Assembly: GCA_019155205.2 (NCBI GenBank)
Contig: JAHNZQ020003150.1
Span: 1,920,766-1,981,933, forward strand
Direction: 5' to 3'
DNA: 61,168 bases
From: Gracilaria vermiculophylla
Taxonomy: Eukaryota; Rhodophyta; Florideophyceae; Gracilariales; Gracilariaceae
Shown: piece by piece, positions 11,001-21,680 of the stretch
Numbering within the stretch: position 1 is the stretch's first letter
How the letters are laid out: every line of letters starts with the position of its first letter
Position numbers and translations under genes: made by a program
The notes under the pieces: model-generated
Told to the model about the DNA's origin: nothing
The model's input: only the letters and a program-made list of their open reading frames with translations
Database searches by the model: none

Positions 11001-13282
11001 ATGCGATTCCGCGCCGTCCCGGAGATTGCGTGGAGCGACCAGAAGCGGAACCGCGTCGATGCGTACCGGGCCCATTGGGTCCGCACTCCAGTACATGGTG
11101 ACAACGCTCCAACCACGGTCGGACACTGCGATACTCCTTATCTGAGGTGCTTCGACGAACGGGAGATCCAGGCGCGACTCCAAGTCTTGCTCCATAAGGA
11201 GAGCTCGCACCTGCGAGCGGGGCGAGAGGAAAGCCTTGCCGGTGGACGCTCCGCCCTTGCGGTGCTACCCTTTGATCCCCCATACGACCGCCTGTACTGG
11301 CTCAATCGGAATCGATGGGGGACGCATCTCGCGGACGAGACTCGCGTACGCACCTCGTTCGGGTACTTTTACGGATGGCACAACACGGAATTCCATGATA
11401 TGCCCTCCGGACAACGTCCAAAGTACTACCTGAAGGTGAACGACTCCTGGAGGGACCATTGGGTTTCCCCGCGTCTCTGTGTGGCGACTCCCATACCCTT
11501 TGCGTATCACACCTCGGAGGTTCTGCATCCACATGACTCCCTAGGACGGTTTGTTATGTCGGTCACCTCGACGGAGTTTGCGGTAGGCACCCTAATGGCG
11601 TATCTCCAAGCGGCGGACGAAGGCGTGACTTCCTATACCCGATGCCCCGACGGCCGCCTCTACTGGAGCTCGTCGTATCAGCCCACCGCCGGGCGGGTGC
11701 TCCCCTTGTCGGCATCCATAATACAAGTCCTGCGCTCCTTCGGTATCCAAAACCTGGTTAAGGGCACCGCATGGAGCGAGTCCGAAGCCGAGACGCCGTT
11801 GACTCGCGACAGNNNNNNNNNNNNNNNNNNNNNNNNNNNNNNNNNNNNNNNNNNNNNNNNNNNNNNNNNNNNNNNNNNNNNNNNNNNNNNNNNNNNNNNN
11901 NNNNNNNNNNNNGGGGACGCACCTCGCGGACGAAACTCGCGTACGCACCTCGTTCGGGTACTTCTACGGATGGCACAACACGGAATTCCATGATATGGCC
12001 TCCGGACAACGTCCAAAGTAGTACGTGAAGGTGAACGACTCCTGGAGGGACCATTGGGTTTCCCCGCATCTCTGCGTGGCGACTCCTATAACCTTCGCGT
12101 ATCACACCTCGGAGGTTCTGGATCCACAAAACTCCCTAGAATGGTTCTTCATGTCGGTCGCCTCGATGGAGTTTGCGGTAGGCACCCCTGATGGCGTATC
12201 TCCAAGCGGCGGACGAAGGTGTGACTTCCTTCACCCGATGCCCCGACGGCCGCCTCTACTGGGACTCGTCGTATCAGCCCACCGCCGGGCGGTTGCTCCC
12301 CTCGTCGGTGTCCATCATACGAGTCCTGCGCTCCTTCGGTATCCAAAACCTGGTTAAGGGTACCGCATGGAGCGAGTTCGAAGAGGAGACGCTGTTGGAG
12401 TTCAACCTCCAGGTGGGGTAGAATGACCCACCGGGTTTCCTCTGGTACGACTACGGCGAGGACAAGTTTCATCCCATTGTGAGGAGTCCGAACGGAGACG
12501 ATGACGGGCACGCATATCCTGCCTTTCCCAGTCTGTCGCCGTCTCGGGTTCCTCAGGTGCCGCGGCGTCGAATACCCGACTACGACCCTTTGATGGAGAG
12601 TCTGGCGTTTGATGCGCCCCGTCGGTTACCGGCTCCGTCCCAGGATATGGACGCCCCTCCTGAGGTGATACCTCCGCGACCCGCCGCGGAGCCGAGTGCT
12701 CCCGCAGTGGTCGCTGCCGTGTCTCCAATGGAAGAGGATAAGATTACTCCCGTCCCGATACGTTCCGCCCTCATGGTGCAACCCCGATTGCGAAGCGTCC
12801 CTGCGCCGAGTGCTCAACCTCGCCTGCGGAGCGTTCCAGTTCCCTCACCACCGTCACCTCCGGCGTCGCCGACTCCGCCCTTGGCATTGCCGTCCTCCAC
12901 TGCGGAGTCCGCGGAATCCCGTCGGAGAGCTCCTGCCTTGGCTGGTCCGCCGTCTGCAGCTCCCTCCGTGGCGGTTGTTGCGCCGTCAACGGAGGTGGCC
13001 GCATCGGGTGCACCGTGGGATGGAGTCTCCTCTGGGGCTCTGGAGGCTGCCTTCCAGGAGTTGGTGCAGGCGTGCCTGGTGACAGGTCGTCCTGCTCCGG
13101 CTTCTCCTGTGGAGGCTCTGCGCGAGGCGCGTGCTTGGGTCTTAGAGCTCCATAAGGCCCGGACAGACCGAGCCTCGATGGCGGCCCTCAAGGACAGCCT
13201 GGCGGAGTTCTTCGACAGCCAAGCTCTAACAGCGAAAGCGCGCCTCGAAGCGGAGTATTCAACGCGGTTCGGTGATCTGTAG
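11001..13282 (+). pseudogene. Convergent accessory ORF inside the chromovirus, tandemly duplicated
   Basis: The frame runs opposite to gag-pol, in the region between pol and the 3' LTR. The first part opens at ATG 11001 and is uninterrupted to the gap at 11813; it is rich in aromatic motifs (DRLYWLNRNRW, FGYFYGWHNTEF, GRLYW). From 11913 to about 12400 the segment 11317-11800 recurs as a diverged tandem copy, now with a TAG in place of a Tyr codon (about 12019), a one-base insertion near 12187 and a TAG at 12419-12421. In the same frame there follow FLWYDYGEDKFHP, a long Pro/Ala/Ser-rich stretch, and an alpha-helical C-terminus ending YSTRFGDL. I do not recognise the protein. Antisense or extra frames in the 3' region are known in some plant gypsy elements; homology is not claimed. 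Confidence 0.55.
11813..11912. other. Assembly gap (100 N)
   Basis: Exactly 100 N, so a placeholder of unknown true size. It lies between the two tandem copies in the convergent ORF, where repeat collapse is likely. Confidence 0.98.
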
Positions 13283-13557
13283 GTGATAGGACCCATAGCA
13301 ATAAACGATCCTTCGGATGGAGCAGAAACTCCACGAATGGTAGTTCAAACATGCATAGGCCGTGCCCGCAAGCTCAGCGACACGGAGCGCCGCAGTAGGA
13401 GCATGCGAGAAAGCGAGCACAGCATCCTGGAGGCGTAAAAGGTAACTCCAGGTGGGGGGTAGACAGCAAAGACGAGAAACATCTCCGTTTGGGGGCCCCC
13501 TCCCCCATTCCTAAACGGAAGCGCCTATGTGGAGAGGCGTTTCCGCACCAGATTGGC

Positions 13558-14928
13558 GTGGTATCGCCTAAGGAAGTTCTCCGGGATATATTCCGGAGGT
13601 TTTTCCGTATCGTCCTTCGAGGTGTACCCGTACCAGCGGACGCGGTACAGTAATCCTGCAGGGGTTCGTCGATGCTAGACAATATGATCAACCGCGTAGA
13701 GGATGTCACCTTCAGGGGTCATGATGGCATCGGGAGCCTCCAGGATTGGCTCACCAAGGGCGGTGATGCGGTTCCCAGTATCCCGTGGTGCCGCCGTGCC
13801 TGAGGTGGTGGAATAAGGAATCTCCGCGCGGTGTCCCTGAAGTGGGGTGGCGGGCATTCCTGGAAGGCTGGGCGTTGACTTTCGTCACCCTATCACCGGA
13901 GACGACATCCTTAAGCCCATTCATCTCAATGGCGACAGTATCCCTGTAGGTGGCGAGGACTTTGAAGGGCCCTGAGGTGGTAGGCGCTAACTTGCGCGTG
14001 GCATCCGGCGGTTCATCGGAGTTCTCCCCGGGTTTATTGAGGAACACCTCGTCGCCTTCCTTCAGGTGCGGACCTTCCATAACCTTTTGGTCGAAGTCCT
14101 GTTTTTATCTCCTCTGCGTGGCGTTGAGTCTCTCCTTCGCGAGGGAGAGAGCGTTCTCATATCGCCTTAAGATGGAGAGTTTGGCTTGTGCCGCTGTTGG
14201 CATCTGTGGCCCATCCGCCGAGTGCGCCGTGGCGCGTGCCGTGATGAAAGCACTTGGCGGAATGCGTGAAAGCACCAAATTAAAAGGAGCAGTCCCCGTG
14301 GGGCGGTGCACCTGTAGGTTGTATGCATACGTGAGGGGTCCCACATATGCGTCCCATTCCTTCTGGTGGTCCGCGACGTAGTGCTTCAGCCTCGAGGCGA
14401 TGGTTTTGTTGAAACTTTCCGCCTGGCCGTTCGTCTGCAGGTGATAGGCAGTGGTAAACAACTGCTTTATCCCCAGCATTCCGGAAACGGCGCTTAAGAG
14501 TTTCGCCGCGAATAGAGGCCATTGTCCGTAAGGAGGTACAACGGTATCCCGTAGGGATAAACCCACTGCTCCAGAAAGGCGTCGGCAATCACGGCTGCAG
14601 TAGTGCTCCGAAGGGGGATGGCACGCGTGATCTTGGAAAAGCGGTCCGTGATCACGAGGATAAATCGATGCCCTCGCTCCGTCTTGGGGAGAGGACCCAA
14701 GAGATCCATGGCCACAAACTCCAACGGTCCTGAAGGTGGGAACAGCGTGAGCGGCGTCCGGTGTTTCCGTATACTCCCCCTAGCGGCGGCGCAAAAATAG
14801 CAGTCCGCCACCATCTGGAAGACGGCGCTGGCCATGTTCGGCCAATAGGACTCCCTACGCATGGTGAAATACATCCGGGATCCACCGGGGTGCCCGGCGA
14901 GACGCGGATAGTGCGAGAGGTACAACAC
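13558..14928 (-). pseudogene. Chromovirus integrase with C-terminal chromodomain, frameshifted
   Basis: It continues in the RNase H frame after one TGA (RA-stop-VLYLSHYPR; the usual residue is Arg, so CGA to TGA is likely). The zinc-binding region is intact: HYPRLAGH, then CYFC. Core motifs FVAMDLLGPLPK and LLTDNG give the first two catalytic Asp residues. A frameshift near 14530 moves the rest, including the Glu in NGQAESFNK. Further on are a GPY/F-like module (TTSGPFKVLATY, frame opening at 14080) and a chromodomain: YAVDHIV, a frameshift at about 13680, then GLLYRVRWYGYTS and EYIPENFLRRY. Integrase inserts the cDNA into host DNA, and the chromodomain can tether it to modified histones. Inactive as it stands. 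Confidence 0.85.
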
Positions 14929-14931
14929 TCA

Positions 14932-16671
14932 CGCCCGTAACTTCGTCGGCACCACCTCTTGGAGCGCTCCATCCAGAGGGGCGCGGCGTACAAGCACGCT
15001 GTCACGGTTGACATCAAACGATGATGTCAAACTCCCCACAGTGGCGAGGCACTCATTGCAGTACGCATCCGTACTCTGCTCCTTCAGGAATTCCTCTACG
15101 GTAATAGGGAGGACTTCTTTCTCCCCCTCAACAAAAGCCATCACCTCAGGGAGTCCACTGTACTTTCCTCCAGGTTCACAGCATTCCAAACATTCTTCGT
15201 CGGATCCTTCTTTCCTGTTGGCAATCTGGATGACCAGACACGGGATGTTGTCCTCCAAAGGTGTTGTATCCTCCCCATCGGGGGAGATGCGCGAGAGCGC
15301 ATCCGCGGCTTGGTGTTTTATGCCAGGACGATGGAGGATTTCAAACTCGAACTCCAGAAGGCGCAACCTCCACCTTTCTAGGCGACCGGAAGCATCCGTC
15401 AAGGATAGTATCCACTTCAGTGGTGCGTGGTCCGTCCTCAAGGTGAAGCGCGCGCCTTTCAGGTATGGGCGTGAAAGCAAAACCGCCCTCACGATGGCGA
15501 GACACTCGCGCTCCGAAGTGGAATAATTCCGTTCCGTAGGGTAGAGGCTGCGACTCCAATACCCGATGGGTTGAAGTCCACCTTCAGGTTGTTCCTGCAG
15601 GAGGGCACATCGAACCTGGTATTTACAGGCGTCAGTGTCCAAGACCATTCGGCCGTGTCGCTTCGGCAATACCAAGATTGGTGGTTCTATCAGTCTCCTC
15701 TTCAGGGTGTCGAAGGCTTCAAACTCCTCGTCCGTCAAGAGAGCCAATTGCGTCGGTTTGTCCTTCTCCAGGAGGAGATTTAACGGCGCCGCTATACGGG
15801 AGAAGTTAGGGACAAACCGCCGGAAGACGTTACACAACCCAAGGAAGGAGCGGAGCTCCGTCTGGTTTGGGGGAGGGCGAGATTCCTTAATGGCGTCCTG
15901 AATTTTCCTAGAATCCTGTAGGTGGGCCGGGAGCACAACGTGCCCCAGGTAGTTCACCGACGGCTTGTAAAAGAAACATTTCTCCAGCTTCAAGGTGAGG
16001 CCAGCATCCTTTAGGAGTTGGAGCACGTGCTTCACATGAATGAAGTGCTCCTCCACGCTGCGGGAGTATATGATGACTTCATCGATATACACCAAGGCGT
16101 GGTGCCATTTCACCTTTGACAGGATAATGTCCACCGCTCGTTGGAACGTAGCGGGTGCATTCTTCAACCCAAATGGCATCCTTAGGAATGTGAAGATCCC
16201 ACAGTGCGAGGTGAACGTTGTCTTATCCTTATCGGAGTCGTCCATCTCAATCTGCCAGTAGGCGCTATTGGCATCCAGCGTGGAGAACACGGATGTATCG
16301 CCTAAGGAGTCGATACATTCATCCATCTGGGGTATCGGGTACGAATCGCGTACCGTCACCTCCTTAAGGCGCCTGTAGTAAATACAGAACCTTATGGGGC
16401 CATCTTTCTTTTCGAAAAACACCACCGGGAAGGCCCATTTGGAATTGGAAGGCTCTATAACGCTCTTCTCCAACATCTGGTAGATTTCATCGCGTTCAAA
16501 GTCACGCGCTTGGGGTCCGGCCCTCCTTGGGAGTTGATGTACGGGCTTAGCATCCGGTGTGAGATGGATCCTGTGCTTGGCCAGGCTGACCTGATCCAGG
16601 CGACCAGACCACATGTCCTCTAAGGCGGATAGCATCTCCACTATCCTATGGCGATACCTTCGAATTCATCG
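14932..16671 (-). pseudogene. Chromovirus reverse transcriptase and RNase H
   Basis: A frame of about 580 codons. The RT region has WAFPVVFFEKKDG, RFCIYYRRLK (usually C-V-D-Y-R), TLDANSAYWQI with the first catalytic Asp, and the active-site box YIDEV near 16085, where the normal second Asp of YxDD is Glu. RNase H follows with LDTDAC, a conserved Glu region (SERECLA) and TDHAPLKW. The substitution in the catalytic box argues for loss of polymerase activity. The upstream protease frame ends at 16707 and the RT frame opens at about 16671; an in-frame TAG then a shift separate what was once one polyprotein. Confidence 0.9.
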
Positions 16672-16706
16672 CCAATTTGGAGCTTCTCCTGCCAGGTGGC
16701 AGGAAT

Positions 16707-18038
16707 CTATTCCTCTGGAGCCGTCGAAGTCGCTTCCGCCTCCATGGTGGTGATAGCATCGCGGTCCGCAAGGTCTTCCGATCGAAGAAGATGAGCCAGT
16801 CCTGCAGGGGAGGGTAGTGCAAGTCCGACGACAGTTCTTTTCTGGAGCCGTAACGGCGACTCCTTGAGGTTAGCGAGTACGACCCTGAATGGAATGTTCG
16901 GTATTACTTCCATAACAGCGTTTGCCATCATGGAATGCTGCTTTGTCGTCAGGTGTGGACTCCCCTGTAGAAATAAAAGGCCAGATGCAGAGGTCTGCAC
17001 CCAGACTTCGGTCTGACTCCTCGCGGGTATTTCAATGCTCTTCACCACGCGGAGCTTATTCGACTGCGTCTCCTTCGGAAGGTTACCCACTTGATGCGCG
17101 TTCGCGTCCGGTCCTGGAGATGCGGACACAATACCTACAGGGGCACCGTCATGAAACGTCACCTTCCGCAGGCGTGGGCAGATTGCACGTACATATCGAT
17201 CCACAAAGGAGGTACCCAATATGCACTGTGCGGCCAAGTTGGTCGCCACGAGGAAGCAAACTTTCACCTGTAAGGAGCCCAACCAGAGGTACAAGGGGAT
17301 TGCGCCGAGGATGGTCAATGCTCGTCGCGACGCATCGCGTACCGTCGGGAGCTTGCCAGTCCTCAAGGAGCCGAGAGCAGACCGCGGGAGCACGTCGGCG
17401 TGCACCAGATTGGGGCCAGCTCGGGTATCGAGGATAGCGCGCACCGTGGTGGTGGCGAGCGGGGAAAATCCTATAGAGGCGAATACCCTGTAGTTCTCAC
17501 GGCGAAGCGTGCAAACAAAATCCTCGAAGGTGTCGAATGCGTCCAATGGGATTGGGGGGCTCGCCGATTCTGCGTCGACGGAGAAGACGGCCTCTCCCCC
17601 TTTCCTATAGGCGACCTCCGTGGAGCTGAGGCTCGATGTTGGAGAGCCACGCGGAGCCTCTACGCGTGGCTCTGAGGGATTTCCTGGTTGGAGAGGGGCT
17701 GGTTTCCAGTCGGGTATGGCGTCTGCGGTTGTGCATGGCGGTTCGACGTGCTTCCTGGAGGTGCAATCGGTTGGGACACCGGGACCTGCGTGGCGGGTGC
17801 AAGTGACAGTGGGGCAGGCTGCACTCCCGGTGGAGCACGGTAACCGTAGTTCACTTGAGGGGAGCGGATGTCGCGATAAGCGATTCGATAACTTCCGCTC
17901 TCCGTTGGTGTGTCCTTCAGGTCCTGGAAGTTTTCCTCCCTTTCCTGTAGGATGGCGACCCTCATTGCCGGGGTTAGAGTCGTACAGTGTACGGGCTCTC
18001 GTGGCAAGCAAATCCTGCAAGGCGGTGGGTAGCCTCAA
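16707..18038 (-). CDS. Chromovirus Gag-Pro extension with aspartic protease
   Basis: A 443-codon open frame, displaced by -1 relative to gag and overlapping its stop codon. The N-terminal 140 residues are Pro/Ser-rich linker. The protease lies in the middle: ILDTRAGPNLV carries the catalytic Asp, although the usual D-T/S-G motif reads D-T-R, and CILGTSFVDRY fits the second conserved box. The protease would cut Gag-Pol into mature proteins. Entry into this frame is probably by ribosomal frameshifting, because it has no ATG at its start (first codon after the slip is TTG). The Arg inside the active-site motif makes activity doubtful. Confidence 0.75.
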   Translation of the reverse strand: MRLPTALQDLLATRARTLYDSNPGNEGRHPTGKGGKLPGPEGHTNGERKLSNRLSRHPLPSSELRLPCSTGSAACPTVTCTRHAGPGVPTDCTSRKHVEPPCTTADAIPDWKPAPLQPGNPSEPRVEAPRGSPTSSLSSTEVAYRKGGEAVFSVDAESASPPIPLDAFDTFEDFVCTLRRENYRVFASIGFSPLATTTVRAILDTRAGPNLVHADVLPRSALGSLRTGKLPTVRDASRRALTILGAIPLYLWLGSLQVKVCFLVATNLAAQCILGTSFVDRYVRAICPRLRKVTFHDGAPVGIVSASPGPDANAHQVGNLPKETQSNKLRVVKSIEIPARSQTEVWVQTSASGLLFLQGSPHLTTKQHSMMANAVMEVIPNIPFRVVLANLKESPLRLQKRTVVGLALPSPAGLAHLLRSEDLADRDAITTMEAEATSTAPEE

Positions 18039-19837
18039 GGGTTTGCAAATCTGATGCTCCTGAAAGATCCTGCCGAGGCGTACGAAGTGAGAGACGAGGA
18101 TGTACTCGTCCTAGACGGTGCTCCCTGAGAGGAGGCGTATGAGAGGGCAAGGGCCTCTTGTTCTCCTACGAGCGTGAGCTCGTCGACGTCCTCCGAGGTG
18201 CTGGAGTCCAACGTCAGGGCGGATGCCCGACGTGTCCTTAAGGAGGCCGGTTTGTCCGAAAGTGGAGCATGATTGCGGCGAGCGTCACGATGGGTATCCC
18301 CGTAGGATTCCACGAAACGTGCTAACTCCGTATAGGTGGTCTTCGGGTGCGTGGTCAAATGATTACGCACCCTCGTGCGTATTGAGGGAAGGAGTTCTTC
18401 GACAAATAGCGACTGCAACCGCCGTTCGGAGTACACATTCCCACACCGCAGAGCCTTCGTCCACAGCTTCTGTGAGAACTCTGTCTCGGCCATTCCGGTG
18501 TTCTGCATGTAGGAGGTGACTTCAGCATCGGCATCGGCTATCACCTCGTCCATGGCGTACCTTTTAAGGAGGAAATTGACTACCTCCGGGTACGTCGTCA
18601 AGATCGCCGTTCCAGGATCATCCACAATGGTGCTCTCCCCAGTGAGACGCGGCTGCACCAGCGAGTGCGCTTGGACTGTGAGGTAGAACTGAAAGCACCA
18701 GACGGCGGCACCTTCATGGACACCATTGGTGTTACACGCCGAAGGGAAGCGTGTGAGAAAATTCAACACCGAGATGGGGTCTTCGCCTGAGAAGGAGTGC
18801 TTCTTCATTTAAATATCCATACGGCGCTGCACCTTCGTGAGTCGTTTAGCGACCGACGCGTCGTACAGCGTGGAGCGATCATTCAACCTGTAGGTGTCAT
18901 AATCCACCACTTTGGCGAAGAGGTCGTTAAGCGGGACGACCTTCCTGACCCTTCTGCTCTTCTCCTTGGGAGTTGTTCTGTCCTCCGAGCTGGAGCTGTT
19001 AACGGATTCGAAGTCTGAGCTTCTCTCCAAATCGGTGTCGCGCTTGCGTCTTTTCTCCCTCCGTTTCTTTCTTCTTCTTTTTTTGAGGTGGTCTGGGTTG
19101 CTGACGATACCCCCGATATCGCGATCAACCCGAGGAGTATCCTGTCCTTCTCTCCTTAGGTGGACTTCGTCGCGACCGGTATCCTGTCCTCCTCCGTGGG
19201 GCGTCAGGTCCAGACGGTTCATAGCAAGATTCCTGAGGTGGTTCCGTTTCCCTACGGCAATATCCTTTCCTCCTCTGGCATAGGGGGCGGCATTATTCTT
19301 TCCTTCTCTGCCCGGGGTCACATTAGGTGTTGATAGAGAGAACCTCTCCTGTACGGATGAATAACTTTGAAACGCCGCTGCGTGGAGCAGCTGCGCGGTT
19401 TGGGAGCGAACCTCCGCACGGATAACATCTGAGATCACCTCGAGGAAAGGATCGGAATCCAGCAAAGCATCCACAGCACGGTGAGCGCTCTCCGATGCGA
19501 TGTCCTCCACAAGGGCGTGGCGGCGCGCTCCGGAGTGGGCTTCAACACCTGCAGGAATTCTTTCGACCAGCTCCTGTGAGAGCCAATCCGTAAGGCGCGG
19601 GGCCAGGGACTCCAAGAGGGTGTTAGCCTCCAGATGTTCCCGTCCCTGCAGCTCCTGAGGTAGCGGCTGCGATGCCGTGTGCGGTTCTTCAACCTCCACG
19701 TCGGCGTTCTCCAGAGGTGCTGCGGGTGATTCCGCTTGCCTCCGATCATGCATTCTCCTAAGGCGATTCCTAAAACGCTCCACAGAGGAGCCAGGATTCC
19801 GAAGGAGACTTTCAGGGTCCTACAGGGTGGCGGCCAT
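18035..19837 (-). pseudogene. Chromovirus gag with two premature stops
   Basis: The probable ATG is at 19837-19835 (MAATL), followed by TAG at codon 6. The frame then runs to a TAA at 18809-18811, directly followed in frame by ATG, and on to TGA at 18035. The sister copy at 24512 has GAG at the first stop and CAG at the second, so both stops are later mutations. The first 300 residues are charged and end in a Lys/Arg cluster (KKRRRKKRREKRRKRD), likely RNA-binding. The last 257 residues look capsid-like: SVLNFLTRFPSAC, WCFQFYLTV, EVVNFLLKRYA, ERRLQSLFVEELLP. No CCHC zinc knuckle was seen. Confidence 0.8.
18038..18044 (-). promoter_or_regulatory. Probable -1 ribosomal frameshift site at the gag stop
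   Basis: On the minus strand the heptamer A AAC CCT sits in the gag reading frame immediately before the gag TGA (18035-18037). It fits the X-XXY-YYZ slippery rule. A -1 slip gives AAA CCC TTG AGG and enters the protease frame. I did not establish a downstream stimulatory structure. Confidence 0.6.
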
Positions 19838-20071
19838 CTTCTGGGGAGCGCTGCGCGTGCTGCGCCCACCAACAGAGCTGGTTGCGTGAGGATCCTGTAT
19901 GAGGGTTTCCATGGGATGTTCTGAGGGGTCCATAGAGGAGTAGGTCGGGGGTGATTTGCTTCCACTTCTGGATCACCTTAAGGAAGAATTCCACTGTTGG
20001 AGGTTGGTCGGTGCAAACTAGAAACGCGGTTCTGCTGCGACTTGTGCGAATCTTTTAGGAACTGTGATTTT

Positions 20072-20087
20072 CTAAGTCGGGAGACCA
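20072..20087 (-). other. Primer binding site
   Basis: On the minus strand TGGTCTCCCGACTTAG begins two bases after the 5' LTR. It would pair with a tRNA whose 3' end is CTAAGTCGGGAGACCA. The fragment at 23709-25722 keeps TGGTCTCCCGA in the same place. I cannot name the tRNA with certainty. Confidence 0.75.
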
Positions 20088-20089
20088 GT

Positions 20090-20643
20090 TATGGTACTGT
20101 CAGCTCTCCTGTCGAGGTAGTAAAGCACAACGTCCGTTAGGAGTTTTTGGAGACTCCAAAGACGCGTATTCCTAAAAGTGGTATCCGGTATACGCTGTAG
20201 CGAGCCGGGGGAATTCTGAAAGGGATCCGCAAACACCGAGCGGAGGGGGAGGTTCACTGGGCGGACAATGCTCCTACAGGCGCTACTATGATGCGACCTG
20301 GGGATCGGCGGCTTAGAAACCTGCGTGAATAGACAAGAGACTCCAACAGGAAAATGTAGAAGAAGAGTCAAGGGTGCTTGTCTTTACTTCCCCAGAGGTG
20401 GAGCTCAACCGGAAGCTTAAATATCTAGCCGGGAGCCCACCTCGGCAGGTCGCATTACTGTGATAATTACCTGCATAAAATATCTAAAATAAATAATATA
20501 TTCTACTGTACCTCAAGGATACTGTAGCGCACGCGGGCGAGATTATGCACCACGTGGCCCAGCCAATAAATTACGAACCCTCCATAGGAGTATTATACCT
20601 TAAGGCCAAACCACCATATTTCCGTAGGAGCTACTGTGCTACA
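20090..20643 (-). repeat. Chromovirus 5' LTR
   Basis: 554 bp. Plus strand begins TATGGTACTGTCAG (first dinucleotide mutated from TG to TA) and ends GTGCTACA, followed by ATTGC, the right-hand target duplication. Confidence 0.95.
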
Positions 20644-20648
20644 ATTGC

Positions 20649-21680
20649 GGGGAGGCAGTTGCCCGTGGCAAGACACAAGCTTCGTAGTCTAGCTTCCGCA
20701 CCGCGCTCCGCCTCCACCTCTCGTTGCGCCAGCCATGTGGATCGACACGCAACAGGTATAACTGGCGCTGCCCACTACGCTGGTTCTATTCAACATGAGC
20801 TCGGAAGGTATGAGCCCTGGTGCCGGTAGAACAGCTCATTTGTTCGCACCTGTTCAAGCCCCGCGCTTGACATCTATTTCGCGCAAAGCTATTCAGGACT
20901 TTCTCGCCGATCGAGAAGCCTACGAGGATGCCGTCGCCGCACAGCCAAGTCTCAAGCCTGTGTCTTGGCGATCCTGCTTTCCGGCCACATTCCTACGATC
21001 TCTCGTCCGTGCACGCATGTTTGGTGCCGAAGTCGCTAAAGTCTCTCAGCTGCCGATCGAACTGATGAGATCAAAGTCGGAATCATTCGCTGCAGGAACA
21101 AAAACCGTTTCTGCCGAAGAAGCTCTCGCGGATGTGAAGAAGCACGTCCTCTTTGACGCCTCCGGACTCCGAAGAATGACAAAGAACGGCTCATATCTCT
21201 TCCATACGATAGACTGGGCTAGTAATAAACAGTGCAGAATGAGCAACTCACCATATGAGGCCAAAATTTAGGCTTGTGCAGACGCGGATGACCGTGGTTT
21301 TTACCTAAAGCAATGACAGATCGAGATGTTTGCGCACACCAATGCTTGCCGTGAATGTCACACCGACTCTCGATTCCTATACGACACCATCATTACCCTA
21401 CATGAAGCAAGGGACTAGCGACTGCGCGTAACTGTTCAACGTTTACGAAACAGCTTCTACTCACAAGAACTGGTCGTGATGAAGGGGATTCCAGGAGATA
21501 CCGATCCCGCCAACGCACTCACCAAGTGAATCCCAAATACATAGCAGCTATTCGACCAGCTACTAGCGTTCGGAGTCATTTGTGTTTCCCTGGATTCTGG
21601 TTAGGCCGTCAACGGCCAGCTATCGAAGTGATATCCTAGTTCACGATCATAGGTTCGCGCGACCGGGGAGGATGTAACAT
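20649..21680 (+). mobile_element. Internally deleted copia-like element (gag joined to RNase H)
   Basis: A frame starting at ATG 20795 (MSSEGMSPGAG) reads a gag-like segment (SRKAIQDFLADREAYED, WRSCFPATFLRSL) and then passes directly into RNase H sequence: HVLFDASGLRRMTKNGSY, WASNKQCRMSNSPYEAKI. After one TAG it continues ACADADDRGFYLK, and near 21,480-21,530 comes KGIPGDTDPANALTK, the usual copia RNase H ending. Protease, integrase and reverse transcriptase are missing. The chromovirus at 9547-20643 inserted just upstream of this gag, so its 5' part should lie left of 9542. I could not define the LTRs. Confidence 0.6.

Larger units (their letters stand above)
9547..20643 (-). mobile_element. 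Full-length chromovirus (Ty3/gypsy) with convergent accessory frame
   Basis: Two 554-bp direct repeats (9547-10100 and 20090-20643) bound an 11.1-kb element, with a perfect 5-bp target duplication ATTGC at 9542-9546 and 20644-20648. Reading on the minus strand the order is 5' LTR, primer binding site, gag, protease, reverse transcriptase, RNase H, integrase, chromodomain, about 3.4 kb of convergent-ORF region, polypurine tract, 3' LTR. The chromodomain places it among chromoviruses, which direct integration to particular chromatin. Every gene carries at least one stop, shift or motif substitution, so it is a dead copy, although the ends are intact. Related copies: solo LTRs at 1965-2518 and 51475-52028, and a 5' fragment at 23709-25722. 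Confidence 0.95.
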
